Shown here piece by piece: positions 1 through 8,895 of a stretch of 64,000 nucleotides of DNA. The notes below the pieces were generated by a model. That model saw nothing but the letters and a program-made list of their open reading frames with translations, searched no databases and had not been told where the DNA came from. The stretch covers positions 2,418,001-2,482,000 of the forward strand of contig NZ_BAAAXG010000026.1 of the NCBI RefSeq assembly GCF_039535475.1, read 5' to 3'. How positions within the stretch are numbered: position 1 is the first letter of the stretch; the number at the start of each line of letters is the position of its first letter. A program made the position numbers and the translations under genes. This DNA is from Streptomyces showdoensis (lineage in GTDB: Bacteria > Actinomycetota > Actinomycetes > Streptomycetales > Streptomycetaceae).

Positions 1-107
1 AGGCCGGACAGCGTGCCGATGATGCCGAGGATCAGGGCCGCGGTGCCCAGCCCGTTGCGCATGACCGCCGGGGTCGGGGCGTGCGGGAGCTGCGTGTCGT
101 ACGACAT
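1..107 (-). CDS. Membrane protein, N-terminal part only (window edge)
   Basis: The gene runs off the left edge, so only about 35 N-terminal residues are visible. They read MSYDTQLPHAPTPAVMRNGL and then a hydrophobic stretch (LGTAALILGIIGTLSG) that looks like the first membrane segment. A Gly-rich first helix after a short Pro-containing cytoplasmic leader is typical of DUF4190-like small actinobacterial membrane proteins, but the family cannot be fixed from this fragment. The ATG is preceded by GGAGGA at good spacing, and a promoter-like sequence lies upstream at 153-181. The function is unknown. Confidence 0.6.
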   Translation of the reverse strand, partial: MSYDTQLPHAPTPAVMRNGLGTAALILGIIGTLSG

Positions 108-152
108 GGGTGTGTCCTCCCGGACAGTGAGTTTGTCTGGCGCGATGGATCA

Positions 153-181
153 ATAACAACAGAGACTGTGAACCGAGTCAA
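153..181 (-). promoter_or_regulatory. Promoter for the leftward membrane-protein gene
   Basis: On the minus strand TTGACT is followed after exactly 17 bases by TGTTAT, a good match to a vegetative -35/-10 pair. It lies about 45 bases upstream of the ATG at 107. This is a sequence match only; no start site is known. Confidence 0.5.
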
Positions 182-191
182 CACGGTTCAC
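168..191. promoter_or_regulatory. Inverted repeat over the -35 region (possible operator)
   Basis: A perfect 8-bp inverted repeat, GTGAACCG - 8 nt - CGGTTCAC, covers the -35 hexamer of the leftward promoter. Such placement suits a repressor site. The binding protein is unknown. The HTH-containing methylase gene that starts about 95 bp to the right is one candidate, which is a guess. Confidence 0.4.
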
Positions 192-285
192 GAGAAATGG
201 ATCGGCTCACGCTGTGAAGTGGTGCGGGCGTTGTTCGTCAGTAAGATCGGCGTCACACACACGGCAATGAGGGGAGTTGAGGCAG

Positions 286-2422
286 GTGCCCGACAGCGCA
301 GCAGAGGTGACCGCCGCGGGCATCGCCCGTCTCGCGGGGGTCGGCCGGGCGGCCGTCAGCAACTGGCGCCGCCGTCACGCCGACTTCCCCAAGCCCGTCG
401 GCGGTACGGAGACCAGCCCCTCCTTCGCCCTCGCCGACGTCGAGGAGTGGCTGCGCACCCAGGGCAAGCTGGCCGAGGTCCCGCTGCGCGAGCGCGTCTG
501 GCAGCTCGTCGCCGGTCACCCCGCCGGCGCCGTCACCGCCCTCGTCCACGCGGGCTGCGCGCTCCTCCTCGTACGGGACCGGCGGGCGGCCTGGCCGGCG
601 CTGGCCGCGGTGCCGGACGAGCGGCTCGCGGAGGTGCTCCCGGTCCCGCTGGAGGAGGCGCTGACCGAGCGCCTCGGCGCCGAGCGGGCCGTCCGCACCC
701 CCTCGGCCGCCGAACTCACCCCCTCCGTCCCCCTCCTGCGCGGCGTCGTGGAGCTCGCCGCCGCCGCCGCGGCGGCCCCCGCGGCGGCCCCCCCCGACCG
801 CCACCGGCGCCACCCCGGCGCCCGACACCACCGGCGCCCACGACGCCTACGCGTTCCTCCTCGGGCGCCACCTCGACGCCAACCCGCGCCAGTACACGCT
901 GACCCCGCCCGGCCCCGCCGCCCTCATGGCCGCGCTCGCCGGGCCCGCGGCCGGCGTCCTCGACCCCGCCTGCGGCACCGGCGCCCTGCTCGCCGCCGCC
1001 CTGCCCGCCGGGGGCGTGCGCGGCGCCCTCCACGGCCAGGACGCCGACCCCGACCTGGCCGCGCTGACCGCCCTGCGCCTGGCCCTCTCCGGCGACGCCG
1101 ACGTGCGCGTCCACGCGGGGGACACCCTGCGCGCCGACGCCTTCCCGGCGCTCCTCGCCGACGCCGTGCTGTGCCACCCGCCGTTCAACGAGCGCAACTG
1201 GGGCCACGACGAGCTGGCCTACGACCCCCGCTGGGAGTACGGCTTCCCGGCCCGCACGGAGTCCGAACTGGCCTGGGTCCAGCACTCCCTGGCCCGTCTG
1301 CGCCCCGGCGGCACCGCCGTCCTGCTCATGCCGCCCGCCGCCGCTTCCCGCCGCTCCGGCCGCCGCATCCGCGCCGACCTGCTGCGCCGCGGCGCCCTGC
1401 GGGCCGTCGTCGCCCTCCCGGCCGGCGCGGCGCCCCCGTACGGCATCCCGCTCCACCTGTGGGTGCTGCGCAGGCCCGTCCCCGGTGAGCGGCCCCCCGC
1501 CGAACTGCTGCTCGTCGACACGGCCTCGGACCACACCCCGACCGGCGCCGCCGGCCGCGACCGGCTCGACTGGCCCGCCGTGGAGGCCGCCGTCCTGGAC
1601 GCCTGGCGGCCCTTCGACCGGGACGGCGTCCTCGCCGAGACGCCCGGCGAGAGCCGGGGCGTCCCCGTCGTCGAGCTCCTCGACGACGACGTCGATCTGA
1701 CCCCCGCCCGCCACCTCCCGCCGCCCGCCGCCGCCGAGGGCGCCGCACAGCTGGCGGGCGTGCGCGAGCGGCTGACCGAGACCCTGCGCCGCACCCGCGA
1801 GCTGACCCCGCCGCCCGCCGCGAGCCCCGCCCCCGGCGGCCCGGGCCGGCCCGCGACGACGGTCGGCGAGCTCGCCCGCGCGGGCGCCCTCACGCTCCGC
1901 GCGGGAGGTTCGGGGACGGCCGCCCCGGGCGCCCCCGTCGCCGTCCTCACCGACGCCGACGTCCTCGCCGGCCACGCGCCCTCCGGCGTGCTGCCCGAGG
2001 CCCCGGCCGAAGGCCCGGGGGAGGAGCCGGTGCTGCTCGCCGCCGGCGACGTCGTCGTCCCCGTCCTCGGCGGAGGCTCCGTCACCCGGGTCGTCGACCC
2101 GGCCACCGCGGGCGCCGCCCTCGGCCGCAACGTGCACCTGCTGCGCCCCGACCCGGCCGCCCTGGACCCCTGGTTCCTGGCCGGCTTCCTGCGCGCCACC
2201 GCCAACAACCGGCAGGCCAGCTCGTACGCCTCGACCGCCACCCGGCTCGACGTCCGCCGCCTCCAGCTGCCCCGCCTCCCGCTCGCGGAACAGCAGCGCT
2301 ACGGGGAGCGGTTCCGCGCCCTGGCGGAGTTCGAGGAGGCGCTGCGCGAGGCGGGACGGCTCGGCGAGCAGCTGGTGCAGGGGATGTACGACGGGCTCGC
2401 GGACGGCACCGTGGCTCCCTGA
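286..2422 (+). pseudogene. HTH / N-6 adenine DNA methylase / specificity-like protein, split by a frameshift
   Basis: Two adjacent frames together make one protein. The GTG at 286 follows AGGGGAG. Residues 1-60 are a MerR/AlpA-like helix-turn-helix (ARLAGVGRAAVSNWRRR). After an Ala/Pro linker the second frame continues with QYTLTPP, SAM motif I LDPACGTGALL and a catalytic-type motif CHPPFNERNW; the final 250 residues resemble a type I specificity (HsdS) domain. The frames join at an eight-C run (788-795). With seven Cs the reading is continuous at 711 codons, and the bridging residues are sensible (TATGATPAPDTTGAHDAYAF). The usual N/D of the (N/D)PP(F/Y) motif is His here. No restriction subunit is adjacent. 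The break may be a sequencing error, a true mutation or a phase-variable tract. Confidence 0.8.
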
Positions 2423-2499
2423 AGCTCCCTGACGGCGCGGGCCGCACTTGTATACGCTCGTCCTCGACAACAGAGCCATTCAGGTGACCAGGAGCAGGA

Positions 2500-3138
2500 A
2501 TGTACGGCCACGGCCACCCGCAGCCCGCGCCGCCGCAGCGCGGTGTTCCCGCCTCGGTCATCGTGCTGCGGGTGCTCTTCGTCGTGCTCCCGCTGGTCAG
2601 CATCGGGCTGCTCGCCTGGGCGACGGCCCTGCGGATCGCACTGCTCACCCGCCGGGTCGTCGACTGGATCCTGCTCGGGGTCTCGGTCGCCGTCGTCATC
2701 GCCGGGATCGTGCTGATGCCGGAGGACGAGAACACCAGCCGGGCCGACTGGGCCGTGGGGATGATCCTGCTCAACGCGGTGGCGTTCACGGCGTACTTCC
2801 TGGTCGTGGACATCCGCCACGACCACACCGGCCGCGCGGCGGTCCCGCCGCAGCCGTACAACCCGTACGCGGCGACGGTCCCGCAGCACCGGCACCCGCA
2901 GGCCCAGCCGCAGCAACTCCCGTACCAGCAGCCGCAGCCGTCCTACGGCTACCCGCAGCCCCAGCCGGTACCGCAGCCCCAGCCGGTACCGCAGCCGTCC
3001 CACCCCCGGCCCCCGGCCGTCACCCCGCCGCCGGTGCCCCCCGCGGCGAGCCCCCGCATCGACCAGGTCCGCGCCGAGCTCGACGAGCTCAGCGACCTCC
3101 TCCGCAAGGACAAGGACCCCCGGGAAGGCGGGCGGTGA
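2500..3138 (+). CDS. Membrane protein with Pro/Gln-rich C-terminal tail
   Basis: A 212-residue protein with three predicted membrane segments at about residues 18-48, 53-75 and 85-105. A long tail rich in Pro, Gln and Tyr follows (repeats such as PQPVPQPQPVPQP, encoded by an 18-bp tandem repeat near 2955-2995). The last 25 residues are a charged helix (DQVRAELDELSDLLRKDKD). CAGGAG precedes the ATG. The stop overlaps the GTG of the kinase gene by four bases (GTGA), so the two are translationally coupled. It may be a membrane anchor or substrate for that kinase; this is inference from position only. Confidence 0.8.
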   Translation: MYGHGHPQPAPPQRGVPASVIVLRVLFVVLPLVSIGLLAWATALRIALLTRRVVDWILLGVSVAVVIAGIVLMPEDENTSRADWAVGMILLNAVAFTAYFLVVDIRHDHTGRAAVPPQPYNPYAATVPQHRHPQAQPQQLPYQQPQPSYGYPQPQPVPQPQPVPQPSHPRPPAVTPPPVPPAASPRIDQVRAELDELSDLLRKDKDPREGGR

Positions 3139-4670
3139 ACGGGCGGGTCATCGGCGGGCGCTACGAGCTGTCCACCCTGATCGGCCAGGGCGGCATGGGC
3201 CAGGTCTGGACGGCGTACGACGGCCGGCTGGACCGCCGGGTCGCGGTGAAGCTGCTCAGCCCCGTCGCCATCAGCGGCCCGGCGACGGCGGCCCAGGAGC
3301 TGCGCCGCCGATTCGTGCGCGAGTGCCGGGTCACCGCCCAGGTCGGCCACCCCGGGCTCGTCACCGTCCACGACGCGGGCAGCGACGGCGACGACCTGTA
3401 CCTGGTCATGCAGTACGTGGAGGGCGCCGACCTCGCCGACCACCTCGCCGAGCAGGACCCGTACCCCTGGCCCTGGGCGGTCTCCGTCGCCGCGCAGCTG
3501 TGCGCGGTGCTCGCGGCCGTGCACGCGGTGCCGATCGTGCACCGCGACCTCAAGCCGCGGAACGTGATGGTCCGCCCCGACGGCACCGTCATCGTGCTCG
3601 ACCTGGGCGTCGCCTCCGTCCTCGACACCGACACCACCCGCCTCACCCACACCGGCTCGCCCATCGGCAGCCCCGCCTACATGGCGCCCGAGCAGGCGAT
3701 GGGCGGCGCCGTCGGGCCGTACACCGACCTGTACGCGCTCGGCGTGCTCCTCCACGAACTCCTCAGCGGCAACGTGCCCTTCGCCGGCTCGACCGCGCTC
3801 GGCGTGCTCCACCGCCACCTGTACGAGGCGCCCGTCCCGGTCCGCCGGATCCGGCCCGAGGTGCCCGAGGCCCTCGAAGCGCTCGTGCTGCGCCTGCTGG
3901 CGAAGGACCCGCTGGCCCGCCCCTCGGGCGCGCAGGAGGTGTACGAGCACCTGCTCCCGCTGCTGCCGCCGCGCGGCGCGCCGGGGCCGTCGGGTCCGCT
4001 CGACCCGACCCGCCCCTTCCGCCGCCCGCACGCCCCCTGGCCCGACCACGCGGTGCAGGCCGCCGTGCCCCCGCCGCCGTCCGTGCCGCCCGCCCCCGCG
4101 AAGCCGGACGTGGCCGCCGCGGTGGACGAGGTGAAGCGCCTGCTCGGCGAGGGGTCCCTGACGCAGGCCGTGGACATGCTCGGCGGCATCCTCCCGGCGG
4201 CGGCCGCGGAGCACGGCGAGCACTCGCCGGTCGTCCGCATCCTGCGCAAGCAGTACGCGTCGACGCTGATGGACGACGGCCAGTACCGGCGGGCCCTGCC
4301 CGAGCTGCGCCGCCTCGCGGAGGACCGCGCGGCGGAGGCGGGCCCGGCCGATCCCCAGACCCTTCAATTCCGTTATGACGCGGCCCAGTGCCTGGAGCAG
4401 CTCGGCGACCCGTCGGCGGCGCTCGCCGAGTACCGCGCCCTGCTGCCGTACTTCGAGCACGGCACGGCCCCGGACCAGCAGACCCGCGCGTTCGACATCC
4501 GGCACCGGGTCGGGCTGCTGCTGCTCGCCATGGGGGACCACGGGGCGGGCCGGGCGCAGTTGCGGGCGCTGCTGTTCGACGCGGAGCGCGTGCACGGGGC
4601 CTATCACCCGCTGGTGGCGGACCTGCGGCGGGCGCTGGCGCGGCAGCAGGCGGTGGATCCCCGGCTGTGA
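3135..4670 (+). CDS. Ser/Thr protein kinase with C-terminal TPR-like repeats
   Basis: A 511-residue Hanks-type kinase. Visible motifs are the glycine loop GQGGMGQVW, the VAVKLL lysine, the catalytic loop HRDLKPRN, the metal-binding DLG in place of DFG, and the activation-segment end SPAYMAPEQ. A Pro-rich linker (about residues 285-325) leads into helical repeats (ALPELRRLAEDRA, ALAEYRALLPYF, GRAQLRALLFDAE) typical of TPR adaptors. There is no transmembrane segment or PASTA domain, so it should be cytosolic. The GTG start overlaps the upstream membrane protein. The substrate is unknown. Confidence 0.9.
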   Translation: MNGRVIGGRYELSTLIGQGGMGQVWTAYDGRLDRRVAVKLLSPVAISGPATAAQELRRRFVRECRVTAQVGHPGLVTVHDAGSDGDDLYLVMQYVEGADLADHLAEQDPYPWPWAVSVAAQLCAVLAAVHAVPIVHRDLKPRNVMVRPDGTVIVLDLGVASVLDTDTTRLTHTGSPIGSPAYMAPEQAMGGAVGPYTDLYALGVLLHELLSGNVPFAGSTALGVLHRHLYEAPVPVRRIRPEVPEALEALVLRLLAKDPLARPSGAQEVYEHLLPLLPPRGAPGPSGPLDPTRPFRRPHAPWPDHAVQAAVPPPPSVPPAPAKPDVAAAVDEVKRLLGEGSLTQAVDMLGGILPAAAAEHGEHSPVVRILRKQYASTLMDDGQYRRALPELRRLAEDRAAEAGPADPQTLQFRYDAAQCLEQLGDPSAALAEYRALLPYFEHGTAPDQQTRAFDIRHRVGLLLLAMGDHGAGRAQLRALLFDAERVHGAYHPLVADLRRALARQQAVDPRL

Positions 4671-4711
4671 CCTGACGGACCGGCAGGATCACGACTCCGT
4701 ATCTGATGGGC

Positions 4712-4734
4712 AAACGGAGAGAAGAGATCCGTTT
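4712..4734 (+). terminator. Short hairpin after the kinase gene
   Basis: AAACGGA - 9 nt - TCCGTTT, directly followed by TTGG. It is a 7-bp stem between the kinase gene and the next gene, so a weak terminator is plausible. Confidence 0.4.
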
Positions 4735-4797
4735 TGGTCGTTTCGCGGTGTGTAACGTGCGCGTTCGATCATGTCCACGCCGTTCAAGGATTCCTCC

Positions 4798-5187
4798 ATG
4801 ACCACGCCTCCACCGTCCGACCCGTTCGCCGCCGCGCCCGCCCAGGCGCCCGCTCCCGAGAAGAAGGGCGGCGCGCTGAAGAAGATCGGTGGCTTCGTGG
4901 TCCTCCTCGTGGTCGGTCTCGCCGTGAAGCTCGGCCTCCCGTACGTCACCGGTGAGGCCCCCGTGCACGCGAAGGCCGGCGAGTGCGTGACCGTCAGCGG
5001 CAAGGAGAACGACCCCAAGGTCGACTCCCAGCCGTGCGACTCGGGCAAGCCCGACCTGTACAAGGTCGTCAAGGTCGTCGACGACACCTTCGACGTCGAG
5101 AAGTGCGGCACGGTGGGCGAGGTCGCCCTGGCGCAGCAGCTCGACTCGGACAAGTTCGTGCTCTGCCTGAACGCCGTCAAGAAGTAA
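4798..5187 (+). CDS. LppU/SCO3897-family protein
   Basis: A 129-residue protein: a Pro/Ala-rich cytoplasmic leader, a Lys-rich stop (EKKGGALKKIGG), one membrane helix (GFVVLLVVGLAVKLGLPYV), then an extracytoplasmic domain with four cysteines (GECVTV, QPCDSG, EKCGTV, VLCLNA) that probably form two disulfides. This matches the family named LppU/SCO3897 in actinobacteria, whose function is unknown. The ATG at 4798 is chosen because AAGGA precedes it; an ATG at 4771 would add nine residues but has no ribosome site. Confidence 0.75.
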   Translation: MTTPPPSDPFAAAPAQAPAPEKKGGALKKIGGFVVLLVVGLAVKLGLPYVTGEAPVHAKAGECVTVSGKENDPKVDSQPCDSGKPDLYKVVKVVDDTFDVEKCGTVGEVALAQQLDSDKFVLCLNAVKK

Positions 5188-5207
5188 TCGCGCACTGCGC
5201 GAAGGGA

Positions 5208-5236
5208 AAGGGCCGGCCCGCGGGGGGTCGGCCCTT
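5208..5236 (+). terminator. Rho-independent-type hairpin between convergent genes
   Basis: AAGGGCCG ... CGGCCCTT, an 8-bp perfect stem with a 13-nt loop. It lies between the convergent LppU-like and ricin-lectin genes and could serve both strands. Confidence 0.6.
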
Positions 5237-5262
5237 CTCCGTCTTCCGTTCCGGATGCCGGC

Positions 5263-6984
5263 TCAGAAGCCCTTCACGGACCAGTCCTGGGCGTCGGGCA
5301 GCGTCCCCGTGGACTTCGTCCACAGGGTGAGGACGGTGCCGTCCGCCAGGGAGTTGCCCTTCGTGGCGATGGCCTTGCCGTAGTCGTTGACGAGCAGCCC
5401 GGTCACGGCGTCGGGGGTGAAGCGCTGGACGTCGCTTGACGGGTTGCACGTCCACAGGGTGAGGACGGCGCCGTCGACGTTCGCCCCGTTGGCCTTCGGG
5501 GTCAGGCAGCGCCCGCTCGCCTGGTGGACGAGGAACCGGTTCACCGGGTCGTAGCGCCAGCGCTGGAGCTCGGACCCCGTGCACGACCAGACGGTGACGG
5601 CGGTCCCGTTCGCCGTCGCGTTCCCCAGCGGCGTCGCGCAGATCGCCCCCGCCCGGTGCCGGTTGGTCAGCCAGCCCCAGCCGTCCGTGGTGGCCGCGCC
5701 CGCCGCCGGATCGACGGAGAACACCACGCGCCGCCCGCCGCTCGCGTTCTCCAGCGCCTCGTTGTAGCCCCACAGACGCCCCGCGCGGGGGTCGTACGAG
5801 AGTCCCTGCGTCAGGTACGGCGCCTGGGTGAGCACCCGGGGCGCCTCGCCCGCGCGGGCCGCGTGGAGGCACGCGTAGCCGCCGGGATACCCGGTCGGGC
5901 AGCTCCCGCTCAGGTAGAAGGTGTCACCGCCCTTGGCGATGCCCTGGATGCCGGTGACCGGGCTCGTGTACGCCGTGCCGTACGAGACGACCCGCTCGGG
6001 CGCCCCCGCCTCCAGGCCGTCGAGCGGCCAGCGGACGATCCGGGCGCCGCCCTCGGAGCGGTGCTCGGTCGAGACGAGCGCGGGGCCGTTCGCGGTGTCG
6101 GAGAGGTCGACGCTCAGGCTGCTCATGCAGAGCTCGCCGAAGTTCTCGGCGGCGGGCCCGCAGGCGCGCGGGGTGCCCCGCAGGAAGGCCGTGGAGGGGT
6201 CGTCGAGGGTCGCCGTGCTGATGGTGCTGTAGCGGGCCACGAGCGGCAGCGCCCAGCGGTGGTGGCGGGCCGAGCTCTTCCCGTCCGCCGCCCGTCCGGT
6301 CGCGGCCGCGGTGGTGTCCGTCATCCGCCACAGGTGGTTCAGGTCGTACACCTGGAGCTCGGCGCCGTTGGCGACGAAGAGCCGGTCCTTGTACCAGGCG
6401 ACGCCGTCCGCGTGCGAGGGGAAGACCGGCTTCTTGAAGTCGCCGCCGGCGACCGGCTCCACCAGGGCGATGTGCCCGTACGAGACGGGGGCGCCGCCGC
6501 CGGCCGACTCGGCGATCGAGACGCGGGTGTACTCCTCGGGCTGGTTCAGCACCCCGAAGTACCAGGACGCGGCGAACAGGGTGCGGCCCCGGTACGTGCC
6601 GTCGGCCGAACCGGACACGTGCGCCCCGGCGAAGCCCTGCGGCATCCACCCGCCGCCCGCGTCCGTGTACCCGGTCCTGTCGTCCTGGTCGTCCCAGCAG
6701 AACCCGTCGGGCCGCAGCGCCCCGTTGAGCCCGGTCGGATGGCACAGCCCGGGGCGCCCGGTCCGGGAGCCGAGCACCTCGGTGACCGGGGCCGTGGAGA
6801 CCCCCGCGGACTCCACGGCCGAGATCAGGTCGGTCTTGACCCCGTCGACGCGGGTCAGGGTGAAGCGGGCGTCGAAGGGTTCGACGGTCGTGCCGGCGGT
6901 CGGGGCGGCTTGCGCGGCCGGGGCTGTGGGCAGGAGTGCGGAGGCGGCCAGCGCAGCCCCCACCACGAGTCTGGTCAGTCTCAT
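5263..6984 (-). CDS. Secreted protein with C-terminal ricin-type beta-trefoil lectin domain
   Basis: A 573-residue exported protein. A signal peptide covers residues 1-27 (MRLTRLVVGAALAASALLP then AQAAP). The central 400 residues have repeated blade-like segments but no catalytic motif I recognise. The last 130 residues form a ricin-B/CBM13 domain with repeated (Q)xW-type signatures (LQRW, VQRF, AQDW) and the usual G-x-C-L/I-T elements (GAICATPL, GRCLTPKA). It probably binds extracellular polysaccharide. The gene is monocistronic and convergent with its left neighbour. Confidence 0.85.
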   Translation of the reverse strand: MRLTRLVVGAALAASALLPTAPAAQAAPTAGTTVEPFDARFTLTRVDGVKTDLISAVESAGVSTAPVTEVLGSRTGRPGLCHPTGLNGALRPDGFCWDDQDDRTGYTDAGGGWMPQGFAGAHVSGSADGTYRGRTLFAASWYFGVLNQPEEYTRVSIAESAGGGAPVSYGHIALVEPVAGGDFKKPVFPSHADGVAWYKDRLFVANGAELQVYDLNHLWRMTDTTAAATGRAADGKSSARHHRWALPLVARYSTISTATLDDPSTAFLRGTPRACGPAAENFGELCMSSLSVDLSDTANGPALVSTEHRSEGGARIVRWPLDGLEAGAPERVVSYGTAYTSPVTGIQGIAKGGDTFYLSGSCPTGYPGGYACLHAARAGEAPRVLTQAPYLTQGLSYDPRAGRLWGYNEALENASGGRRVVFSVDPAAGAATTDGWGWLTNRHRAGAICATPLGNATANGTAVTVWSCTGSELQRWRYDPVNRFLVHQASGRCLTPKANGANVDGAVLTLWTCNPSSDVQRFTPDAVTGLLVNDYGKAIATKGNSLADGTVLTLWTKSTGTLPDAQDWSVKGF

Positions 6985-7293
6985 CCCGGCAGCTTAGGCA
7001 CCGGGTTGTGAGCGGACGCGTCGCGGTGGCCCGCTCCGGGGCGGGGCGCGAGACAAAAGAAAAGAACCCAGGGAAAGAACCAACCCCACCCCTCCCACCT
7101 CCCCGAGTCGGCGCACGTCAGCGCCGATCCTGGCTCGTCACCCACACGAGGGAACTGTGCCAACTGGGCTGGATTGGGGGCAGGTTGCCTGGCATATGCT
7201 CGCGGCGACCGCACTGAAAAACAGTTCGGCCCCCGGCCGGGACTAGCGATCCCGACAGAGGGCCTGACCACCGAGGAAGCGAAACCCTTCCCG
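6985..7293. other. Divergent intergenic region, 309 bp
   Basis: It lies between the start of the lectin gene and the start of the HTH gene. It holds an A-rich purine run (7052-7085), a 7-bp inverted repeat TCGGCGC - 6 nt - GCGCCGA at 7108-7127, and a possible -10 (TATGCT) near 7194. I see no gene in it. Confidence 0.5.
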
Positions 7294-8274
7294 ATGGATG
7301 AAAAGAACCCTAGCGCGCCCGCGTGCGCGTTGCCCGCGACTCTCCCGACTGCCACCCGATCCGGTGTCGGCCACGTCAGGACGAAGCTGACGAGCGGCTT
7401 CACGATCGTCGACAACAGCCTTCTGCAGCACGGGCAGATGAGCCTCACCGCGATCGCCCTCTCCGGCCACATCCAGTCGCTGCCGGAGGGTGCCAGCGTC
7501 TCGATCCGCGCGCTCGCCCAGCGCTTCCCGGAGGGCGAGGTCCGTATCGCCGCCGCTATGCGGGAACTCGAGCGGCACGGCTACCTGGAACGCCGCCGGG
7601 TGCGCCTGCCCAACGGCCGGGTGATCACCCGGACGATGGCGTACACCGTCCCGAAGGCGTCACCCGAAGCGGCCGAGGAGCCGAAGCGACGGCCGCAGCC
7701 GAAGCACCGGCCGCAGCCGAAGCACCGGCCGCAGTCGCAGCCTGCGGCTGTCGTAGCCCCCGGCCCGACCTCGGACCCGGACCACGAGCCGGACCCGGAC
7801 CCCGACCCGCCGTCGGGCGGCGGCGCGCCGCCACCGCCCCCTTCTCCCGTACGGGAAGCAGCCCCACGCCCGCCGAGGCCCGCGCGGCCACCCGTGCCGC
7901 TGCCGCCCCCCGCAGGCCCCGCCGCCGAACTCCTCCTGGGCCTGCGGGTCCAGGAACCCCGCCTCACCCTCTCGACCCGCGACGTCGAACGGCTGACACC
8001 CGGCGTGGACGCCTGGTTCGCCCGGGGCGCGACTCCCGACGCGGTACGCCGCACGCTCACCGCCTGCCTGCCCGACGACCTGAAATACCCGGCCGGGATC
8101 CTCGACTACCGCCTGACCAGCCTGCTCCCGCCGCCCCTCCCGGCCGCACCCACGCCGACCCACCTGGCCCCGCACCCCTTCCAGACGTGCGACGACTGCG
8201 ACCGGGCGTTCAGAGCCCCGGAACCGGGCCTGTGCCGGGACTGCCGGGAGGCGCGGCGGGGGAGTGCCGCGTGA
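7294..8274 (+). CDS. Helix-turn-helix protein with Pro-rich linker and zinc-ribbon-like tail
   Basis: About 326 residues. Residues 1-110 include a winged-helix region of replication/plasmid-partition style (LTAIALSGHIQSLPEGASVSIRALAQRF, AMRELERHGYLERRR) common in multi-copy Streptomyces regulators. A tandem KHRPQP repeat and a Pro-rich linker follow, then a helical domain (RLTLSTRDVERLTPGVDAWF), and finally CDDCDRAF ... GLCRDC, a CxxC-CxxC zinc-ribbon-like end. The start is uncertain: the ATG at 7294 has GAGGAA 15 bases away, and earlier in-frame codons exist from 7174. It is probably a DNA-binding regulator; no target is known. Confidence 0.7.
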   Translation: MDEKNPSAPACALPATLPTATRSGVGHVRTKLTSGFTIVDNSLLQHGQMSLTAIALSGHIQSLPEGASVSIRALAQRFPEGEVRIAAAMRELERHGYLERRRVRLPNGRVITRTMAYTVPKASPEAAEEPKRRPQPKHRPQPKHRPQSQPAAVVAPGPTSDPDHEPDPDPDPPSGGGAPPPPPSPVREAAPRPPRPARPPVPLPPPAGPAAELLLGLRVQEPRLTLSTRDVERLTPGVDAWFARGATPDAVRRTLTACLPDDLKYPAGILDYRLTSLLPPPLPAAPTPTHLAPHPFQTCDDCDRAFRAPEPGLCRDCREARRGSAA

Positions 8275-8278
8275 AGCG

Positions 8279-8404
8279 CTAGGGGAGGAGGTGGTCGCCT
8301 TCCACCCGGCCCGCCGCGTCCGGCCAGTTGCAGGTGTTCAGCGACATGTCCCAGTGCAGGCCCTTGGAGCAGTCGAACCGGTAGGCGGTTCCGTTGGAGC
8401 TCAC
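8279..8404 (-). pseudogene. Chitin-binding (peritrophin-A/CBM14-like) remnant, 41 codons
   Basis: A GTG preceded by GGGAG opens a 41-codon frame reading SSNGTAYRFDCSKGLHWDMS and then LNTCNWPDAAG. This is the second half of a CBM14/peritrophin-A domain, whose family pattern ends C-x-G-L-x-(F/W)-x5-9-C-(D/N)-W-P. The first cysteines, a signal peptide and any catalytic part are missing, and an in-frame stop lies a short way upstream. It is either the tail of a decayed secreted protein or a very small peptide gene. It converges with the HTH gene, four bases from its stop. Confidence 0.55.
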
Positions 8405-8492
8405 GGTGTTCTCCCGGTTCCTCGGACTGTGCGCTGATCAACGCCCGCCAAGGGCGAGAGGAGACGGTCGTGGCTCCTGGCTTCGAGAACTT

Positions 8493-8873
8493 CTAGCCGA
8501 TCAGCTTCGTGTAGTCGGCGGGGGAGAGCAGGCCGTCGGTCGTGGCGCCCTTGCCCAGCTTGATCTTGAACAGCCACGTGTCGTACGGGTCGCTGTTGAC
8601 GTCCTCGGGTGAATCCGAGGCGTCCGCGTTGACTGCGACGACCTCGCCGGTCAGCGGCGAGTAGATGTCGGACGCGGCCTTGACCGACTCCACGACGCCG
8701 ATGGCGTCACCTGCCTCGACCTGCTTGCCGACCGGCGGGAGTTCGAGGAAGACGATGTCGCCGAGGGTGTTCTGCGCGTGGTCGGTGATGCCCACGGTGC
8801 AGGTGCCGTCGGACTCCTTGAGGATCCACTCGTGCTCGTCGGTGTAGAGCAGCGCGGTGGGGACGTTCGACAT
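8493..8873 (-). CDS. gcvH: Glycine cleavage system H protein (lone copy)
   Basis: A 126-residue lipoyl carrier. It begins with YTDEHEW and has the lipoylation site VESVKAAS with the modifiable lysine, plus the conserved SPLTGEV and NSDPY segments, so it is full length. GcvH shuttles the aminomethyl group between the P, T and L proteins. The ATG at 8873 has GGAG six bases upstream. No gcvT, gcvP or glyA is adjacent, and the neighbours look accessory, so this may be a second copy or a carrier for another lipoyl-dependent reaction such as lipoyl relay. Confidence 0.9.
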   Translation of the reverse strand: MSNVPTALLYTDEHEWILKESDGTCTVGITDHAQNTLGDIVFLELPPVGKQVEAGDAIGVVESVKAASDIYSPLTGEVVAVNADASDSPEDVNSDPYDTWLFKIKLGKGATTDGLLSPADYTKLIG

Positions 8874-8895
8874 GGGGGACTCCGGCTCTGACGGG

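Noticed and set aside
716..2479. Long minus-strand open frame across the methylase gene
   Set aside because: Its composition is that of an antisense shadow of high-GC coding DNA (Gly/Arg/Val-rich), with no recognisable motif.
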